From Candidatus Desantisbacteria bacterium CG2_30_40_21 (GTDB lineage Bacteria > UBA9089 > CG2-30-40-21), in the NCBI GenBank assembly GCA_001873945.1, contig MNYI01000210.1, positions 1 through 8,568 of the forward strand: a stretch of 8,568 nt of DNA, in the 5' to 3' direction. Of the stretch, positions 5,302 to 8,568 are shown piece by piece. Position 1 is the first letter of the stretch, and every line of letters starts with the position of its first letter. The translations under genes were made by a program, and so were the position numbers. The notes under the pieces were generated by a model. That model was given only the letters and a program-made list of their open reading frames with translations. It did no database searches and had not been told where the DNA came from.

Positions 5302-7512
5302 TCACACTATTGGCTCCATCTTCAATGCTGGATGTCCAACCTTTTGCATATACTCATATACCTCTTCCTGTGTCAGAGCTACAGTTTCATCAGCAATCAT
5401 ATCCACAAAACCCTCCACGCCCAACTCCTTTGCACCCTTTTCCAATTTCTCTCTAAGCTGTTCCTTCAGGCTTTTGGGTAACCATGTAAGCCTCAAGAGT
5501 CCGCCATCACCGGAGATGAATTTTTTGCTGGTGATATAAAGCTTGGAATGTCCTATAAAGCCCGGTGTCTGTAATCCTCCACCCACAGATCCGGCGAGTG
5601 TGGAAAATTTCATCCCGCATGGGGTTAACATACTTGAATCTCTATCCACAGTCATGATTCCATTGCACAGGGGTAATAAGCAGGAGATCGACTCGAAACA
5701 ACCACACGAAGTCATGGGATCTTCCAGCATGGTGTAGGCATTCATTTGAGCTATTTTGCCTTGAGAAAACGACACTATAGCCTCATTTATTCCCTTCCAC
5801 GCCCCTTTTCTTTCATCAATTACCTCACCCTTTTTGATGGGTTTATTGGCTCCATAAGGGTCTATTTCATAGGATGCCTTGCAATCAAGCCAACTATATG
5901 CCCCGCATAGCCCCGGTCTTTCCGGGGTAACAATACAAACATGGGTCGGGGCAAAGGATTGACAAAGGGCACATGAATAAAATATATCCACACCCTCATC
6001 TGTCATGCCAGCGGTTCTCTCATCCCTTTCTACATAGGAATTCTTGGCTACAATCAATAATTCTCTTGCCTTTTCCTCATCCGTATAAATCTTCACCTGT
6101 ATCCTGTCTACAATTCCAGAGTATCCCTCATGAAGCTTGGCATGAAGAATGTTGCCAAAATGCCGCAAACGAAACCCTTTTTCAAAGGCAGCCTTGCTAA
6201 TTCTCACCCAATTGATATTTCGTTGCCCCATATGCCAGATACCCTGTGCCTCGTTGATAAACTTATGTATCTGCCGCTCCAGAATAGGTTCAAAATCCTT
6301 CTGGAATCTGGCACCAGCCACCTCAACCACAATCCCCAATGCCAAAGTTTCACCCTCTTTTACCTCATCAAGATCTGGGCCAATGATCTCTACCCTGCCA
6401 TCCTCTACCTCTTTGGACGGTTTCATGGTTACAAATTCAAAGGAAGGCTTTTTGAGCCTGCCCTCACACATCTCTACAAAAACATCATCTTTCTTGATTC
6501 GTTCACCCTCAAAGGCAGGGGCATAAGATACCGGTATATCTATTCGGGCATGAACAACCTTTAACCCCCTGACCTCCAAAGCCTTTGCTACTATCTCTGA
6601 GTGTGAGATATTTGGTACCACATGTTCATAAAGACATATCCCTCTTGGTAGAATAGCAGGTATATCCGTATCAGCAATCACTGGAAAACCGTAGTTAATA
6701 GCACCGGCAGCCGTGGCATACCATTCATCCGTAACCTCACCAAGGGCAAGGACAAAGGCAAAGACTCGATGACGATTATACATCAATATTCTTCTAAAGT
6801 CTCCTGGTTTTACTCCACCAAAAGACATGGCTGCCCGGGCAGCAAATCCAAGAGCAAAGACCGCGGCTGTAATATCTGAGCCAAATGGCACAAGCCTTGT
6901 TTCCCACCCCATCTGGACATTTTTTTCTTTCAATTGTTCCGCCATGCCCTTGCCATTATGTTCAGCACACATAAAGACATAGAGGCTTTTCTCCTGAAGC
7001 TCCTGAGCAATCTTCACCGCTGTCTCTGCATCTGGCAAGGAACCAACACAAGCCGCAAAGCCAGGGGCAGTACCATCCACAAACTCAATCCCTCTCTCTC
7101 TCAATATCTTATCATCTGCCGCACCAATCCAGAGGTGTTCCTCACTTGGTGATGGGGCAATCAGATAAGGACAAGGCTCCTCAAGATACTTTAATGCCTC
7201 AATCATCTCTTCAGCAAATAGCGTTGCCATGCCGGCATCTAATGTTCCTCCCAAATAAGGCAGCCATGTGCTATCTGACGGATGCGGCGGCAAAAGCCCT
7301 TTGGCTATATTAAGCACCTCACCCATGTCTCCTAATTTTTTTACAGCTATTCCGGTTATCCCATAGATAATGGGCAAATAATAGTCTGTATTAGGAAACT
7401 CAATCTTTTTATCCTTACCAAATTTTCCCACTGCTACCTTAATCTCATTTTCAGCCCGGTCAACCAACTTGTACGCTCCCCTGATGGCTGCTGATGCAAT
7501 AATCTTTGACAT
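5302..7512 (-). CDS. acsB: Acetyl-CoA synthase, CO dehydrogenase/acetyl-CoA synthase beta subunit
   Basis: A 736-residue cytoplasmic enzyme that joins CO, a methyl group from the corrinoid FeS protein and CoA into acetyl-CoA at the Ni-Ni-4Fe-4S A-cluster. The 4Fe-4S ligands are C514, C517, C526 and C536, and the distal nickel site is C603-G604-C605. The spacing between all of these is the same as in the Moorella thermoacetica enzyme (C506, C509, C518, C528, C595-G-C597 from memory). The full N-terminal domain that contacts CODH in bacterial enzymes is present, which the archaeal CdhC form lacks. No disruption is visible. A GGAGG ribosome binding site lies 9 bp before the ATG. The CBS gene ends 23 bp upstream, so the two are probably co-transcribed. 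The CODH, corrinoid protein and methyltransferase genes are not in this window. Confidence 0.97.
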   Translation of the reverse strand: MSKIIASAAIRGAYKLVDRAENEIKVAVGKFGKDKKIEFPNTDYYLPIIYGITGIAVKKLGDMGEVLNIAKGLLPPHPSDSTWLPYLGGTLDAGMATLFAEEMIEALKYLEEPCPYLIAPSPSEEHLWIGAADDKILRERGIEFVDGTAPGFAACVGSLPDAETAVKIAQELQEKSLYVFMCAEHNGKGMAEQLKEKNVQMGWETRLVPFGSDITAAVFALGFAARAAMSFGGVKPGDFRRILMYNRHRVFAFVLALGEVTDEWYATAAGAINYGFPVIADTDIPAILPRGICLYEHVVPNISHSEIVAKALEVRGLKVVHARIDIPVSYAPAFEGERIKKDDVFVEMCEGRLKKPSFEFVTMKPSKEVEDGRVEIIGPDLDEVKEGETLALGIVVEVAGARFQKDFEPILERQIHKFINEAQGIWHMGQRNINWVRISKAAFEKGFRLRHFGNILHAKLHEGYSGIVDRIQVKIYTDEEKARELLIVAKNSYVERDERTAGMTDEGVDIFYSCALCQSFAPTHVCIVTPERPGLCGAYSWLDCKASYEIDPYGANKPIKKGEVIDERKGAWKGINEAIVSFSQGKIAQMNAYTMLEDPMTSCGCFESISCLLPLCNGIMTVDRDSSMLTPCGMKFSTLAGSVGGGLQTPGFIGHSKLYITSKKFISGDGGLLRLTWLPKSLKEQLREKLEKGAKELGVEGFVDMIADETVALTQEEVYEYMQKVGHPALKMEPIV

Positions 7513-7535
7513 GCTCTGATACCTCCAATTAATCG

Positions 7536-7935
7536 TTAGTTATTCTTAGCCATTTCAGCCACAATATCACTTGCAGACAATACCCCTACAGCCACATCAT
7601 CCTTTGCGTCTTCACCCATGATCAACAATCGATGACATTTTATCTCTCGCATCATCTTTGCTGCCTCTATCAATGGGCTTTGCGGGGTAATGGTTCGAAT
7701 ACAAGAAGAACACATAATATCCTCTGCCTTCAGGGTGTCTATATCTTCATCAATAGCACCAATAACATCTATCTCAGAGATTACCCCGACTACCGCTCCA
7801 TCCTTTGTTACAACAGATACAGCATGTATCCTGTTTTGGTTCAATGTTTGGGCTACAATGCGTACCAAGTCATCCAGATGAACAGATATTACCCCACCCA
7901 CGGGTCATAACATCAAGAACATTTTCATATTTCAT
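7536..7935 (-). pseudogene. CBS-domain pair protein, apparent +1 frameshift near the N-terminus
   Basis: The uninterrupted part (GTG at 7901 to 7536, 121 residues) holds two CBS motifs. The first ends GAVVGVISEIDVIGAI. The second begins EDIMCSSCIRTITP and ends VGVLSASDIVAEMA. CBS pairs bind adenosine nucleotides and regulate linked proteins. The usual opening, MKYENVLDVMTRG, is encoded just upstream from an ATG at 7935 that has a proper ribosome binding site, but in another frame. That frame runs into a stop at 7870-7872. The 400-bp span is one base more than 133 codons, and removing one G in the GGGTGGGG run (7892-7899) restores MTRGGVISV. It may be a real mutation, a sequencing error or a programmed shift. 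GTG 7901 lacks a ribosome binding site. It lies 23 bp upstream of acsB and is likely co-transcribed with it. Confidence 0.8.
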
Positions 7936-7945
7936 TTTTATAGTT

Positions 7946-7949
7946 CTCC
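7946..7949 (-). promoter_or_regulatory. Ribosome binding site supporting the upstream CBS start
   Basis: GGAG on the minus strand, 10 bp before the ATG at 7935. It is the only Shine-Dalgarno-like signal near the CBS gene and decides in favour of the longer, frameshifted reading over GTG 7901. The adjacent mobile element begins 10 bp further upstream. Confidence 0.6.
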
Positions 7950-7959
7950 ATGAATATTA

Positions 7960-8195
7960 GGGTCTGTCTCAAAATAAATGTGTCACACCGAGATTGCTAA
8001 TTCGCCTCCTCCAGCAAGGCACGAGACTTAAGGCAATAATAGACTATTGCCTACAATCTCGTAACGCTGTTGCCAAACAAAACGGCATCACGGATGCCTT
8101 GCTCCAAACATAGTAGACTATTGCCTACAGTTTCGTAACGCCACTGGGCAGGATGAAGTGGCAACCGACCGTAACAGTTATTTTGAGACAGACCC
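7960..8195. mobile_element. MITE-like element, 236 bp, with perfect 18-bp terminal inverted repeats
   Basis: GGGTCTGTCTCAAAATAA (7960-7977) is the exact reverse complement of 8178-8195. TTA occurs on both outer sides (7957-7959 and 8196-8198), consistent with a 3-bp target duplication. No transposase is encoded, so it would depend on a full-length IS elsewhere. The GGGTCTGTCTCAAAA end and a TNA-type duplication recall some IS5-like elements, which is a hint only. Its interior holds a family B repeat and a partial second copy. It lies directly upstream of the CBS-acsB transcription unit and downstream of the relE-like gene. Confidence 0.88.
8014..8109. repeat. Family B structured repeat, copy 2, nested in the MITE
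   Basis: It starts GCAAGGCACGAG and ends GCCTTGCTCCAAAC, as copy 1 does, and the last 40 bases (8070-8109) are identical to copy 1. The internal stem differs in sequence but keeps its pairing: AGGCAATA at 8031-8038 with TATTGCCT at 8045-8052. A diverged partial duplicate of its middle (8041-8068, TAGACTATTGCCTACA onwards) follows at about 8114-8142. The conserved structure with changed stem bases suggests that the folding matters or that both copies come from a palindromic mobile unit. Confidence 0.85.
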
Positions 8196-8199
8196 TTAG

Positions 8200-8218
8200 A
8201 CAAGATAACATATCTTGT
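8200..8218. terminator. Short hairpin after the toxin gene
   Basis: ACAAGATA (8200-8207) pairs perfectly with TATCTTGT (8211-8218), loop ACA. It lies immediately past the stop codon of the relE-like gene. On the minus strand no T-run follows, while on the plus strand the stem runs into TTTTAATTAT. A role as terminator is possible but weakly supported. Confidence 0.3.
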
Positions 8219-8219
8219 T

Positions 8220-8468
8220 TTAATTATATACATCTTTTCTATGGCTTACAGCTATGATGTCTACTATCTTTTTATCGTCATAAACCGCATACACTACACG
8301 ATAATCGCCGATTCTAATCCTCCAAAGATATTTATCCCCTACCAATTTTCGACAACCTGAAGGGCGAGGGTTTCTTGATAGTGCTTCTATCCTTGGAAAT
8401 ATCCGATTGACTAATTTTTCATCAAGACATTCAATGTCCTTACGAGCAGAGCTTGCAAAAGTTATCAC
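8220..8468 (-). CDS. RelE/ParE family toxin, apparently without adjacent antitoxin
   Basis: An 82-residue protein with the RelE/ParE toxin pattern: FASSARKDIECL near the start, then IEALSRNPRPSGCRKLVGD, then LWRIRIGDYRVVYAVYDD (48-65) and the ending VSHRKDVYN. Family members are mRNA interferases or gyrase inhibitors. R50, R57, H76 and R77 are the residues I would expect to matter. The start is uncertain. GTG 8468 is the only start codon in frame, but the frame stays open upstream to a TGA at 8487-8489. The native N-terminus (perhaps a few residues longer, ending DYVITFASSA) may have been altered. The upstream side, where an antitoxin gene would usually lie, is occupied by a family A repeat starting 14 bp away. 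The gene could be decaying, or the antitoxin may lie beyond the window. Confidence 0.85.
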   Translation of the reverse strand: MITFASSARKDIECLDEKLVNRIFPRIEALSRNPRPSGCRKLVGDKYLWRIRIGDYRVVYAVYDDKKIVDIIAVSHRKDVYN

Positions 8469-8481
8469 ATAATCAAATATG

Positions 8482-8568
8482 TATACTCAAGCGGGGCATA
8501 AATTGCGTTTTTCGCTGGTCTTAATCAACGATAGCTGTGTTGTTCAGGTTCGCAATAGTACACTATTG
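8482..8568. repeat. Family A palindromic repeat, second copy, cut by the window end
   Basis: TATACTCAAG at 8482 begins a stretch that matches the reverse complement of the right half of the 963-1122 copy with only a few substitutions, through GGCATAAATTGCG and CTTAATCAACGATAGCTG to the central AATAGTACACTATTG. The rest lies outside the window. It directly abuts the 5' side of the relE-like gene. It is inverted relative to the first copy, so the two flank the whole hdrA-acsB region. Confidence 0.85.

Noticed and set aside
6130..6564. Plus-strand open frames of 125 and 144 codons inside acsB
   Set aside because: They are antisense to a clearly conserved acsB reading frame, overlap each other in different frames and resemble nothing known.
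7632..7910. Plus-strand open frames opposite the CBS gene
   Set aside because: They are antisense shadows of a recognisable CBS pair.
8014..8143. Possible CRISPR array or tRNA-like fold in the repeated hairpins
   Set aside because: Only two irregular repeat pieces, no uniform spacers, and no cloverleaf or CCA-type acceptor pattern.
8051..8233. Minus-strand 60-codon frame across the MITE
   Set aside because: It lies in repeat DNA and the tail of the toxin gene and has no protein-like pattern.

Overview
The window looks like a piece of an anaerobic bacterial chromosome that encodes Wood-Ljungdahl (reductive acetyl-CoA) metabolism. The anchor is a full-length bacterial-type acetyl-CoA synthase (AcsB) with intact A-cluster ligands. 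It faces a convergent cluster of HdrA, MvhD and a 4Fe-4S electron-transfer protein of the kind used in flavin-based electron bifurcation or confurcation. Base composition is AT-rich, and the intergenic DNA is full of palindromic and short repeats. Several lineages fit (deep-branching candidate phyla, Planctomycetota, acetogen- or sulfate-reducer-like bacteria). I cannot place it to phylum from this window, and no rRNA or tRNA gene is visible.

Layout on the plus strand: 1-250 is a non-coding stretch dominated by a large imperfect palindrome. 251-839 is a two-gene module, a small helical protein overlapping a DUF6036-like nucleotidyltransferase. 840-1139 is non-coding, with hairpins and a 160-bp palindromic repeat (family A). 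1140-3119 is hdrA. 3120-3948 holds an MNT nucleotidyltransferase-HEPN pair of toxin-antitoxin type wedged between hdrA and mvhD. 3949-5161 is mvhD plus an overlapping FrhB-like/4Fe-4S gene, which carries an 8-bp tandem repeat in its coding sequence.

Between the convergent ends (5162-5301) lies one copy of a second structured repeat (family B). On the minus strand, reading right to left, are: an apparently orphan RelE/ParE-type toxin (8220-8468) whose upstream side is occupied by a second family A repeat; a 236-bp MITE-like element with perfect 18-bp terminal inverted repeats and a TTA duplication, which contains another family B copy; a CBS-domain gene with an apparent one-base frameshift near its start; and acsB.

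Functionally, HdrA (flavin, several FeS clusters), MvhD (2Fe-2S adaptor) and the 4Fe-4S protein would form an electron-transfer complex linking ferredoxin to another donor or acceptor. AcsB would make acetyl-CoA from CO, a methyl group and CoA. The CBS protein just upstream of acsB may be an adenylate-sensing regulator. The remaining genes are toxin-antitoxin-like modules and repeats, typical of a genome invaded by small mobile elements. The points I find most unusual are the MNT-HEPN pair inside the bifurcation operon, the repeat-driven frameshift hazard in the FeS gene, and the MITE placed about 24 bp upstream of the CBS-acsB start.
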